A stretch of 64,000 nt of DNA from Sphingobacterium oryzagri (lineage in GTDB: Bacteria > Bacteroidota > Bacteroidia > Sphingobacteriales > Sphingobacteriaceae), in contig NZ_CP117880.1 in the NCBI RefSeq assembly GCF_028736175.1, positions 3,472,001 through 3,536,000 on the forward strand, given 5' to 3'. A program made the translations under genes and the position numbers. Shown piece after piece: positions 19,518 to 28,473 of the stretch (within the stretch, counting starts at the first letter, position 1; every line of letters begins with the position of its first letter). A model generated the notes under the pieces. That model made no database searches. It saw only the letters and a list, made by a program, of their open reading frames with translations, and was not told the DNA's origin.

Positions 19518-21803
19518 TTAGTTAGCGCGCAATTCGCTGGTGAACGAGTAAGGTGCATCTTCGGCCTGCACGCCGCGTTTTAAATTTGGTGTAGATGACA
19601 TGTCAAATCGTAGCTTCGCACCACGTTTTAGTTCGTCGATCCGCAAAAAATTATGGTTATAACGCTTACCGTTGAGCGACAAATTGGCTACATACATGGC
19701 TTCATCTGCTTGATTTTTGGATGATATCGCGATCGTTTTGCCATTTTCCAAAAAGATAGTAGCCTTTTTGAATAAAGGCGAACCAAGCACATATTCGCCG
19801 GCTCCCGGAGATACCGGATAGAAACCCAGTGCCGAAAAAACATACCAGGCTGAGGTTTGTCCGTTATCTTCATCGCCGCAATAGCCGTCTGCTGTTGCCG
19901 AATAAAGTCGTGACATAATCTGTCTGGTCCAATATTGGGCTTTCCAGGGTGTTGCTGCATAATTGTACAAGTAAGGCATATGCTGGATCGGTTGGTTACC
20001 GTGCGCATACTGGCCCATATTCATCACTTGCATTTCACGCATCTCATGAATCATGCTTCGGCTGTTCATTCCTTCCGTACTCGGAATTGCAAATACCGTA
20101 TCCAGCATATGGACGAAAGCTTTATTACCGCCCATCAAATCGATCAAGCCTTGCGGATCGTGAAAAACACAAAAGCTCCAGTGCCAGGCATTTCCTTCCG
20201 TATATTCCCTTGTCCAACCGCTAGGATCAAACTTGGCTATCCGCTGTCCGTTGGCATCTTTAGCACGCATAAGCCGTGTTTCCTCGTCGTACAAATTTTT
20301 ATAATTGAACGCTCTGTTTTTATACGGCTCCAACTCATCCGCCGGGCGGCCCAACGATTTCCCAAATTGATAAATACACCAGTCCGCGTAAGCATATTCC
20401 AATGTGCGCGCAACGTTTTGGTTAATATCTTCACCGTATGGTATATAGCCTAATTTATTGTACCAAGTATATCCCGCGCGTCCTGTCGACGAATTTGTCG
20501 GGTGCACATTATTTGCGCCATGCTTTACCGCTTTCCAAAGCGTTTCTGCATCATAGCCTTTCAATCCCTGTAAATACGCATCGGCCACCACCGATGCCGA
20601 ATTGTTCCCAATCATCGACGCACGGTGTCCCGGACTGGCCCACTCGGGCAAGAAACCACTTTCTTTGTAAGCATTCACCAAGCCTTCCTGCATATGTTCA
20701 TTCATCGACGGATAGAGCAAATTTAATAAGGGAAAAAGACTTCGAAAAGTATCCCAAAAACCCGTATCCGTAAACATATAGCCAGGCAAAACCTGCCCGT
20801 TGTATGGACTGTAGTGCACGCGATTTCCTGCAGCATCGATTTCGGAAATGTCACGTGGAAACAATGTTGCACGATATAAGCAAGAATAAAATGTACGTAG
20901 TAGTTCAGATCGATCGTCTTCAATCTGTACTTTACCAAGCACCTTATTCCATTCTTCACGCCCTTCGGCAGCAGTTTGATCAAATGTTTTTTGCTTCACC
21001 TCCAGCAAGTTTATAGCAGCCTGTTCCTGACTGATAAATGAAGAAGCAACCTTGACATGCACCTGTTCGCCTTTTTTGGTAGAAAAATGAACGATAACAC
21101 CGGCATGATCGGCTTCTACGGCCTGTTGGTTTTTAATCGTTTTGCCATCTGCGACTAAGGCGGTAGACGTAAATGGCTTATCAAATTCCAGCACAAAATA
21201 GTTTTTAAAATTTGCCGGCACACCGCCACTGTTTTTGGTAGAGTAGCCAATGATCTTATTTTCTTGCGGAATGATTTTAATAAACGATCCTTTATCTAAT
21301 GCATCGATTACGACATACGAGCGATCACTTTCCGGAAATGTCAGGCGGAAGATTGCCGCTCTTGAAGTGGGCGTAATCTCGGTAAGCACATCGTAATCTG
21401 CCAAATACACACTGTAGTAGTATGGTTTTGCGGTTTCGCCTTTATGCGAAAACCAACTGGCGCGCTCATCCTGGTCAAACGTTGCTTCGCCCGTACCGGG
21501 CATTAAGGCAAATTGCCCATAGTCATTGTTCCAAGGACTGGGTTGATGTGTTTGTTTAAATCCTCGAATCTTATCGGCCGTGTAGGTGTAAATCCATCCG
21601 TCACCCATTTTACCAGTTTGTGGAGTCCAAAAGTGCATTCCCCACGGCCGGGCAATCGCCGGATAGGTATTGCCATGCGAAAGCTCATATTTAGACATCG
21701 TGCCGACCAGCGGATCGGCGTAATCTACCTGTTCTTTCTGTTGCGCAAAAGTTGCAGATAAGCATGTCGTCAAAGCGAGGAGAATGGCGTACCAATTTTT
21801 CAT
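19518..21803 (-). CDS. GH92 alpha-mannosidase
   Basis: 761 aa, signal peptide ending ...ATFAQ. The N-terminal sandwich domain starts DYADPLVGT and SHGNTYPAIARPWGM. The barrel holds YTEGNAWHW (expected catalytic-acid Glu) and GDEDNGQTSAWYVFSALGFY (acidic base residues and calcium site). GH92 enzymes are calcium-dependent exo-alpha-mannosidases, mostly alpha-1,2, that trim N-glycan or yeast mannan side chains in the periplasm. All typical family motifs are intact. It is first in a two-gene unit with the EEP-fold gene. Confidence 0.95.
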   Translation of the reverse strand: MKNWYAILLALTTCLSATFAQQKEQVDYADPLVGTMSKYELSHGNTYPAIARPWGMHFWTPQTGKMGDGWIYTYTADKIRGFKQTHQPSPWNNDYGQFALMPGTGEATFDQDERASWFSHKGETAKPYYYSVYLADYDVLTEITPTSRAAIFRLTFPESDRSYVVIDALDKGSFIKIIPQENKIIGYSTKNSGGVPANFKNYFVLEFDKPFTSTALVADGKTIKNQQAVEADHAGVIVHFSTKKGEQVHVKVASSFISQEQAAINLLEVKQKTFDQTAAEGREEWNKVLGKVQIEDDRSELLRTFYSCLYRATLFPRDISEIDAAGNRVHYSPYNGQVLPGYMFTDTGFWDTFRSLFPLLNLLYPSMNEHMQEGLVNAYKESGFLPEWASPGHRASMIGNNSASVVADAYLQGLKGYDAETLWKAVKHGANNVHPTNSSTGRAGYTWYNKLGYIPYGEDINQNVARTLEYAYADWCIYQFGKSLGRPADELEPYKNRAFNYKNLYDEETRLMRAKDANGQRIAKFDPSGWTREYTEGNAWHWSFCVFHDPQGLIDLMGGNKAFVHMLDTVFAIPSTEGMNSRSMIHEMREMQVMNMGQYAHGNQPIQHMPYLYNYAATPWKAQYWTRQIMSRLYSATADGYCGDEDNGQTSAWYVFSALGFYPVSPGAGEYVLGSPLFKKATIFLENGKTIAISSKNQADEAMYVANLSLNGKRYNHNFLRIDELKRGAKLRFDMSSTPNLKRGVQAEDAPYSFTSELRAN

Positions 21804-22006
21804 AAAACATCAAGTGTAAATTTCTGATTATTGTTGTTGCTCCAGCACTGATTTCGTTAGCTTAAACGGTTTAGACAGGTTATTGAAGCAGCATAAAGGT
21901 AACATATTCGGGATAGTTCCTTTCACAATCGTTCCCTGTTTTTCTGTAAAAACTTTAATACGCTAGCCCCAAAACGATCATCATGACAGCGGAAACCACC
22001 TAACAA

Positions 22007-22038
22007 TAAAGCCGTTTACCCAAGGGCAAACGGCTTTA
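22007..22038 (-). terminator. Intrinsic-type hairpin after the S9 peptidase gene
   Basis: TAAAGCCGTTT (22007-22017) pairs perfectly with AAACGGCTTTA (22028-22038), 22 bp past the peptidase stop. Only a short T-run follows on the minus strand, so efficiency is uncertain. Confidence 0.7.
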
Positions 22039-22060
22039 CATCGTTATGGTTTATGTAAAA

Positions 22061-24328
22061 CTATTGAAGATGCTTACTAAAGAAGCCCATCATGGCTTTG
22101 TAGAATTCAATTTGATTTTCCTCTTTACCAAATCCATGTCCTTCATCATATTTCACCATATAAGGAACGTCTACGCCTTTCTCGCGTAAAGCTTTCACGA
22201 TTTGATCAGCTTCGGCAATTTTTACGCGTGGATCGTTTGCGCCTTGCACCACAAACAATGGCGCTTTAATTTTTTCAATATGAAACAACGGTGAAACCTC
22301 TTTGGCAATAGCCGCCTCGTCTTCCTTATCCAGATCATACCAAATTTCATAGAGCATATCTTTGTAAGGCTTCCAGTATTCTGGAATGGAACTCATCAAC
22401 GTGAAGATATTAGAAACGCCAACGTAATCCACGCCTGCTTTATACAGATCTGGCGTTTTCGTCAACCCGCGTAATACCGCATATCCGCCATGACTGGCTC
22501 CGTAAATAGCAACATTGTTCTTATCTGCCCAACCTTGATCGATAACATACTGTACACCATCTTCTACATCATCCATTGCTTTACGACCAATCTGCTTGAA
22601 ACCAGCACGAAGAAAGTCTTTACCGTAACCGCCAGATACACGGAAATTAACCTGTAATGTAGCGTAACCGCGACTAGCAAACAATTGCGTTTCCGGGTTG
22701 AATCCCCAGCTATCACGAATACCCTGTGGTCCACCATGCGGATTGACAATCAAGGGCACCTTTTTTCCTGCTAATGCTGCCTTTGGCAAGGTAATATACC
22801 CGTGAAGCGTCAAACCATCGCGCGATTTGAATGTAATTGGGCGCATCTCCGCCATATCAGCTTCCTTCAATTGCGGCATCAAGTCTACCAGTAGCGTAGC
22901 TTTACCTGTTTTGGCATCGTAATGGTAATAACGGCCATAAAGCTTATCGCTTTGTACAACAACCAAAAGCTGATCTTCGTTATCTGTTTTTCCAGCGATG
23001 CTAAACTCGTAACCTTTAAATTGGCTCTCCAAGCTTTTATAAATCTTCTTGAACGTGTCACTTACAGGCTTTATCACCACTTTCTCGCCTTCATAACCTA
23101 CGAAATCAACTTCCCAGTTACGTTTTCTGGATAAGGAGATAAGGTTAGCATCGTACTCTTCATTCGCATAAATCTCTTTTAAGATTTTCTTATTTTTTAA
23201 GTCGTACAACACGATACGCGTTTTGTCTGAGTCTAGATTTGTCAATACATAGGCTTCATCCGGATTTTTTGATGCGTAATTGAAAGAAACCACGCTAAAA
23301 GTCTCGTCCCATTTTGTGGTATGAAAAAGCTCAAACGTTGTCGCACCTGCTGGTTTGTAGAAAAACTGGGTATTTATGCCGTTTAACATTTTTGCATAGC
23401 CGCGCAGCACGCCATTTTTATCAAACTCGTATCCTACGATGGCATTAGCAGGATCTTCATTGGTAAATAGCTTTTCCATATCTCCAGTATGGATATTCAC
23501 TTTGTAAGGTTCAAACACCTGCTTATTGTCTTTATTCATCTGAATGATGATAAAGTCTTTCTGCTCTTTCAACATCGTTAAGATAGAAGCCTGGATATCT
23601 TCAAACGGTGTCAGGTCAATACTGTTTGTTCCGTCGATATTGATGGCATACAAATGGTAGTTTTCATTTCCGCCGCGGTCCATCACATAAACCAGGCGCT
23701 CGTCATTGATCCAGCCCATTCCTCTGATAAGCTCATCTTTCTCTTCGATCGCACGAACGACATTTCCGGTAGCCACTTCCTTCACCATCACGTGGCGTTT
23801 ATTGTTGCTATCTTTCTCCCGGTAGGAGATGTATTTTCCGTTGGGCGACAATTGAAATCCAGAAGTCTTTGGTTTTGCAAAATAGTCTTCCACCTTGTAA
23901 GCGAAGTCACCTTTGTCAAATGCGATTAATGTAGCGAGCTGCTCTTTAGTCGAAACAAGCGTCGTGTCACCAGGTTTGGTCACGACGGTTTTCTTTAACA
24001 CTAATGGAAGCTCCATACCGCCCTGGCTGTATGTTCCGGTTATTTCGCCATCAGCCAGCGTGCCGTTATACTTAATGCCTGCCTGCTCGATCGCTAAGCT
24101 TAGCGTATTATTTTCGAAAGCAACCGTAGTTAACGGTATACCTGTAGCGCCTTGCATCGGAACATCCATGGTGCCTTGTAAGGCTTCTTCAGCGGTTGTA
24201 AAATGGAAAATAATTTCGACGGAGGTTCCCTGGACGTCCAGCGTTCCCTTCCAATCACCTTTGATTTGCGCAATTGTATTTGACATTCCCAAAATTACAA
24301 ATACAATCGAATAAAGAATCTGTTTCAT
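22061..24328 (-). CDS. S9-family (prolyl-oligopeptidase-type) exported peptidase with extra N-terminal domain
   Basis: 755 aa. A signal peptide is followed by a small beta-rich domain of about 90 residues (GDWKGTLDVQGTSVEI to LPLVLKKT) that is not part of the standard S9 fold. A beta-propeller follows (about 140-480), then the alpha/beta hydrolase. The catalytic triad is visible: Ser612 in YGASHGGYA, Asp699 in QGANDPR and His731 in DEGHGFG. It should cleave short peptides, probably at the N-terminus of proline- or hydrophobic-type substrates, in the periplasm. Substrate class is inferred from the family only. Confidence 0.92.
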   Translation of the reverse strand: MKQILYSIVFVILGMSNTIAQIKGDWKGTLDVQGTSVEIIFHFTTAEEALQGTMDVPMQGATGIPLTTVAFENNTLSLAIEQAGIKYNGTLADGEITGTYSQGGMELPLVLKKTVVTKPGDTTLVSTKEQLATLIAFDKGDFAYKVEDYFAKPKTSGFQLSPNGKYISYREKDSNNKRHVMVKEVATGNVVRAIEEKDELIRGMGWINDERLVYVMDRGGNENYHLYAINIDGTNSIDLTPFEDIQASILTMLKEQKDFIIIQMNKDNKQVFEPYKVNIHTGDMEKLFTNEDPANAIVGYEFDKNGVLRGYAKMLNGINTQFFYKPAGATTFELFHTTKWDETFSVVSFNYASKNPDEAYVLTNLDSDKTRIVLYDLKNKKILKEIYANEEYDANLISLSRKRNWEVDFVGYEGEKVVIKPVSDTFKKIYKSLESQFKGYEFSIAGKTDNEDQLLVVVQSDKLYGRYYHYDAKTGKATLLVDLMPQLKEADMAEMRPITFKSRDGLTLHGYITLPKAALAGKKVPLIVNPHGGPQGIRDSWGFNPETQLFASRGYATLQVNFRVSGGYGKDFLRAGFKQIGRKAMDDVEDGVQYVIDQGWADKNNVAIYGASHGGYAVLRGLTKTPDLYKAGVDYVGVSNIFTLMSSIPEYWKPYKDMLYEIWYDLDKEDEAAIAKEVSPLFHIEKIKAPLFVVQGANDPRVKIAEADQIVKALREKGVDVPYMVKYDEGHGFGKEENQIEFYKAMMGFFSKHLQ

Positions 24329-24843
24329 TGTTAATTCGGTTTTTTACAGTTAGTCGCTCTGGAATCAAAAATGTTACACCCTCATGTGTTTTATTTAGCA
24401 AATAGCTATTGCAAATTTTACAATTACAAATATATCTACAATATAAATCAATTATTATTAAATAGTTATATAATTTATATCAAATAAAAATTCATATTAA
24501 AAAACACATAAATGGTGTACCATCTTCTGCATCGGTCATTGAGCCGTGTAATTAGCCTCGATACGATCAGGTACGAATGCGTTATCTATGCCAAGCGCAT
24601 AATCTAAAAGCGATGGTTGATTGACAAAAAAGAACGATATCACAGGGTTTATATCTACATAAAAAGATCATATATCGAAACCTTAATAGCTGAATAACAA
24701 ACCAGTAAATGCACAAAAATAGGAATAGGATAATTTTTTATCCAACGCTTCAATAATTTGAATTGCTTGTTACTGCTCATCACGAAAATAGCCTGCATCG
24801 CGTTTCGTATGCAGGCTATTTATAACATCATGTTTCCGTTCTA
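24329..24843. other. AT-rich intergenic region between S9 peptidase and GH92 gene
   Basis: 515 bp upstream of the S9 gene and downstream of the second GH92 gene, very AT-rich in its first 150 bp. Apart from the terminator at 24786-24821, no gene, RNA or convincing promoter was seen. Confidence 0.5.
24786..24821 (-). terminator. Intrinsic-type hairpin after second GH92 gene
   Basis: AAATAGCCTGCAT (24786-24798) pairs perfectly with ATGCAGGCTATTT (24809-24821). The 13-bp stem is 22 bp past the stop of the minus-strand gene. Confidence 0.82.
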
Positions 24844-27099
24844 TTATTTCATTTGAAACGACGGCGGCGGATTGTTTGCTCCCCAATTTCTATTTGGTTT
24901 GTCGCCCATTTTTAAAAGCAATACGCCACCATTCATCACATCTTCGTGGCGCAGCCAGGAGGCATCCAATGCTTTGCCGTTTAAGGATGCCGATTGGATA
25001 TATTTATTTTCTTTCGCAAAATTTTCCGCTTTAACGCGGAAAGTATGACCATTAGATAACTTGACGCTCGCATCGGCAAAGAATGGACTGCCAATCGTGT
25101 AGGCCGGCAATCCGGGGGTTACCGGATAGAAGCCGATCATAGAAAATACGACGAAAGCAGACATTCCTCCGCCATCTTCGTCACCCGGAATCCCCATCAA
25201 ATCGTTTCTAAACCATTGTGTCATCAAGTCGTGAATACGCTTTTGCGTCATCCATGGCTGGCCGGCGTAGGTGTATAAATACGGAACGTGTAAACTTGGC
25301 TCATTGGCCATGGAAAATTGGCCTACGTTGCCCGTATGATCGGGCAGCTGACTGTAAAAATCAAACTTGCTTTTTCCTAGCGGCTCTCTAAAAGTTTGAT
25401 TTAGATTCTTGATAAATAAATCATCGCCTCCCATCAATGCAATTAAATCGGCAACGTTATGCGGGACATCCCAACGGTATACCCAGCCGTTGTTTTCACC
25501 ATAATATTCCCGCGCCCCTTGTCCGCCGGCATAGCGATAGTCGAAAGGTTCTATAAACCGACCGTCTTTATCTTTCGGATGGAAAAAGCCCGTATTTTTA
25601 TTGTAGATATTGCGATAATTTGTGGCATGTTTCAAAAAAAGATGGGCATCAGCAGATTTATTTAATGCCGTTGCTAATTGCCCTAAAGCCCACTCATCAT
25701 ACGATGTACCCAAGGTTACGGCAACAGGTTGTCGTCTTTCAAACGAATGTACCTCAGGCACGGTCTCTGCTTCACCAACTTGTAAGGCCGGGATGTAGCC
25801 TTTCTCTTTATAAAAATCATCTAGCCAGCCAGCTGGCGCAGATGACCACGGCGCCAGCGTTTTTTCTTGTACAGCTTTTTTGCCGCTTTCATAGGCTTTT
25901 TCGATATCAAATGTGCGTAGCCCTTTTACATATGCATCTGCAATCGTGACCACGCCATGGTTGGAATTCATTCGTCGGGAATCACCCGTTATCTCCGGAA
26001 AAGTAGGCATCCAGAATCGATCCATTTGTGTAGACATGCGGACGAAAGAGTTCAAAATCGCGGACTCTACCGGCTCGTCGATGAGCAAGCGCAAGGGGTG
26101 AGTAGCCCGATACGTGTCCCAAATCCAGTCATCTGTGTAAAATGGCAGGTTATCTTCATGTACTTTTCCATCAAATGCACTGAAATATCGGCCATCTTCC
26201 GAAATATTTACCGGGCGCTCGAAACAACGATACAAAGACGTGTAAAATAAGGCTTTATCGGCTTCTACGGGCGTTTCTACCGCAATAGTCGATAGTGTGC
26301 TGTCCCACACCGCTCGTCCTGTCGCGGCGAGTTTCTCTACATCGTAGTCTTTTATTTCCCTTTCCAGGTTTTGTTTAGCCTGTGCTATACTAATAAATGA
26401 AATGCCGTACCGAAATTTTAGTTGATCTGTCGCTGCAGGAAATACAAAGGCCGCTCCCACTTGTTTTCCAGCGGCCTCTCTTTTACCTGCGTCAATTGCC
26501 TGGTTTGCTATAATGCCAGCTTTTATCGGCGATTTATCAAATTCACCATATACATAAACCACGGTGTTATTCTCCAACTGCTGCGATGCCGAGATGCTAT
26601 TTTTATGTACGGCAACACGACCGGAAGACGTATTAAACACGACAGACTTTTCGCCTTTCTTATTAAATTGTAACTTGTAAAGCGCCGATTGATGCGAAGG
26701 CGCAAAATTAACATCAACCTCTTCGTCTAAAAGCGATACCGCGTAGTAGTAAGGTTTGATTACTTCCTGATCGTAGCTATAGCGGTATACATTTTGTAAC
26801 ACTTTTTTGCCGTCGCTATGCAGCGGACTTAAATTGAAAGCTGACCGCCCGCGATGACTGGTAACCACAAGCGGAAGTCCTTTGATCTCATCGCTGGTAA
26901 AATCTCCTCGCTCCGGGTATACACGCAACATACTGTTGGGCAAATGAATGGTTGGAAACGTTGGCACCAACAGGTGACTGATATTTCCCATATACGGATT
27001 TACATAATCTACGGCACTTTTTGAGGCCTGGGCAAAGACCGGTACTGCTGGCACCTGAAAGATACACAACAAGCTCAGCAGGCTTAGGATTTTCTTCAT
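24844..27099 (-). CDS. Divergent GH92-family glycosidase
   Basis: 751 aa with signal peptide (...VPVFAQ). GH92 architecture is recognisable from DYVNPYMGNIS at the N-terminus and GDEDGGGMSAFVVFSMIGFY near the C-terminus. A Glu equivalent to the catalytic acid is kept in YYGENNGWVYRW. Compared with the other GH92 here it lacks the SHGNTYPA loop (it has SHLLVPTFPTIHLPN) and has Gly for Gln in GDEDNGQ. These positions line the substrate and calcium pocket in characterised members, so linkage specificity probably differs from plain alpha-1,2-mannosidase. It is monocistronic. Confidence 0.88.
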   Translation of the reverse strand: MKKILSLLSLLCIFQVPAVPVFAQASKSAVDYVNPYMGNISHLLVPTFPTIHLPNSMLRVYPERGDFTSDEIKGLPLVVTSHRGRSAFNLSPLHSDGKKVLQNVYRYSYDQEVIKPYYYAVSLLDEEVDVNFAPSHQSALYKLQFNKKGEKSVVFNTSSGRVAVHKNSISASQQLENNTVVYVYGEFDKSPIKAGIIANQAIDAGKREAAGKQVGAAFVFPAATDQLKFRYGISFISIAQAKQNLEREIKDYDVEKLAATGRAVWDSTLSTIAVETPVEADKALFYTSLYRCFERPVNISEDGRYFSAFDGKVHEDNLPFYTDDWIWDTYRATHPLRLLIDEPVESAILNSFVRMSTQMDRFWMPTFPEITGDSRRMNSNHGVVTIADAYVKGLRTFDIEKAYESGKKAVQEKTLAPWSSAPAGWLDDFYKEKGYIPALQVGEAETVPEVHSFERRQPVAVTLGTSYDEWALGQLATALNKSADAHLFLKHATNYRNIYNKNTGFFHPKDKDGRFIEPFDYRYAGGQGAREYYGENNGWVYRWDVPHNVADLIALMGGDDLFIKNLNQTFREPLGKSKFDFYSQLPDHTGNVGQFSMANEPSLHVPYLYTYAGQPWMTQKRIHDLMTQWFRNDLMGIPGDEDGGGMSAFVVFSMIGFYPVTPGLPAYTIGSPFFADASVKLSNGHTFRVKAENFAKENKYIQSASLNGKALDASWLRHEDVMNGGVLLLKMGDKPNRNWGANNPPPSFQMK

Positions 27100-27140
27100 T
27101 TTCGCTTATTTATTAAGGGTTACAAGATAGGAAATAACCC

Positions 27141-27178
27141 TAAAAAAAGATAGCGCTGTATCGAAATACAACGCTATC
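27141..27178 (-). terminator. Intrinsic terminator downstream of the PepSY gene
   Basis: GATAGCGCTGTAT (27149-27161) pairs with ATACAACGCTATC (27166-27178) with one mismatch, followed on the minus strand by a run of seven T. It lies about 140 bp past the PepSY stop and 40 bp before the second GH92 start. Confidence 0.72.
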
Positions 27179-27315
27179 GTGATGTAACAAAACTACATCC
27201 TATTCCTTATGAACATGTTTTACAGTCTAGAATAATTCAGGACTTTCAGATGCTCGCTTAGTGCTGCTCGTTCGTGAGCTAAGCGGTTTATCCATTTACG
27301 ATGGTAAGTCTTTCA

Positions 27316-28470
27316 TTATCTTTTTTTCTTTTTCTTGCTTCCTTTTTGCCACCACAAAATGTAGCCCGTTACGGGCAAGCTAGCACAAAACAAGGACACC
27401 ACAAACAGCAGAAGCTTTGTGGGTAATCCGCCAATACTCCCGGTATGCAGATCAAAATTTAAAGCGGCCAGTTTGTCGCCCGCAACCAGCTCTTGACTAT
27501 CCTTTACCTGGTCAATGTGCAAATCATCACGCTTAAAATAATACCATTTAAAGACGCCACTACGATTTTCTTCCATGCGCACCTGAATATCCAACAAGGG
27601 CGAATCTGCTGCACGAAGACGAATGGACATCATGTCGGCTGCCGGATATTTTTTCAGCAAATAATGCAGGGCATTATCAAGCGGTTCGGAATATGGCTTG
27701 TCGGTTTCGTTAACTTTCATCCCTAGCGGCGTAGGCGCCGCTTCGGATACCGAAAAATGGTTAAAAAAATCGGTATACGACTTTTTAAAACCGGGAAAGG
27801 CAAATACTAAGCCTGTCGTAGCGATGATAAGCGCAATAAAAAAACTGTAAAAGCCGAAGACGTTATGCAAATCGTAATTGAAACGCTTCCACTTTGCTTT
27901 CCAATCCAATGATACGGCACGTTTTAAGGGTTTACCTCGCCACTTTTTTGGCCACCACAGCACGATTCCAGAGAGCAATAGCAACACAAAAACCGCGGTG
28001 CTGTAACCAACTAACGCATGGCCATAGGTCTTGCCCAACAGCAAATTCATATGCAGCTGTAAGCAAAGCTGAAAAAACTCGTGCTTAGTATCTTCTACCG
28101 CAACTACTTTTCCGGTGTATGGGTTTACAAATACACGTTTATAATAACGGAAATAGTTCCAGTGCCCGAAACCTTTTGCATTGGTTTCTGAAGCTCGAAA
28201 AATCCAAGACCGACTGGCGTCTGGATAAAGGTCTACCCTCGACACGCTTTCACCAGAAGGCAGCTGTTTTTGCGCTATCGTGATAAGCTCGGATAGTGGT
28301 TTTGCTGCTGTTGTGGCTTTATGCAGCACGAAGTACTTATCTGGATAAACTAATAGTTTGAGCTCGTCCTGAAAGGTATAGATCGCGCCGGTTATGCTCA
28401 CAAAGAAAACCACAATACCTGTAATGATACCGAGCCACTTGTGTAACCATAATATGACTTTTTTCGTCAT
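27316..28470 (-). CDS. PepSY-domain inner-membrane protein (siderophore-reductase type)
   Basis: 384 aa with four predicted membrane helices: near 12-32 (LHKWLGIITGIVVFFVSITG), in the middle around AVFVLLLLSGIVLWW and FYSFFIALIIATTGLVF, and C-terminal LLLFVVSLFCASLPVTGYILWW. PepSY-type soluble parts lie between them. This PiuB/FoxB-like family sits in iron uptake loci and FoxB-like members reduce ferric siderophores in the periplasm. It starts 3 bp after the stop of the TonB-dependent receptor gene, so the two are co-transcribed and probably act in sequence. Confidence 0.9.
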   Translation of the reverse strand: MTKKVILWLHKWLGIITGIVVFFVSITGAIYTFQDELKLLVYPDKYFVLHKATTAAKPLSELITIAQKQLPSGESVSRVDLYPDASRSWIFRASETNAKGFGHWNYFRYYKRVFVNPYTGKVVAVEDTKHEFFQLCLQLHMNLLLGKTYGHALVGYSTAVFVLLLLSGIVLWWPKKWRGKPLKRAVSLDWKAKWKRFNYDLHNVFGFYSFFIALIIATTGLVFAFPGFKKSYTDFFNHFSVSEAAPTPLGMKVNETDKPYSEPLDNALHYLLKKYPAADMMSIRLRAADSPLLDIQVRMEENRSGVFKWYYFKRDDLHIDQVKDSQELVAGDKLAALNFDLHTGSIGGLPTKLLLFVVSLFCASLPVTGYILWWQKGSKKKKKR

Positions 28471-28473
28471 TTT

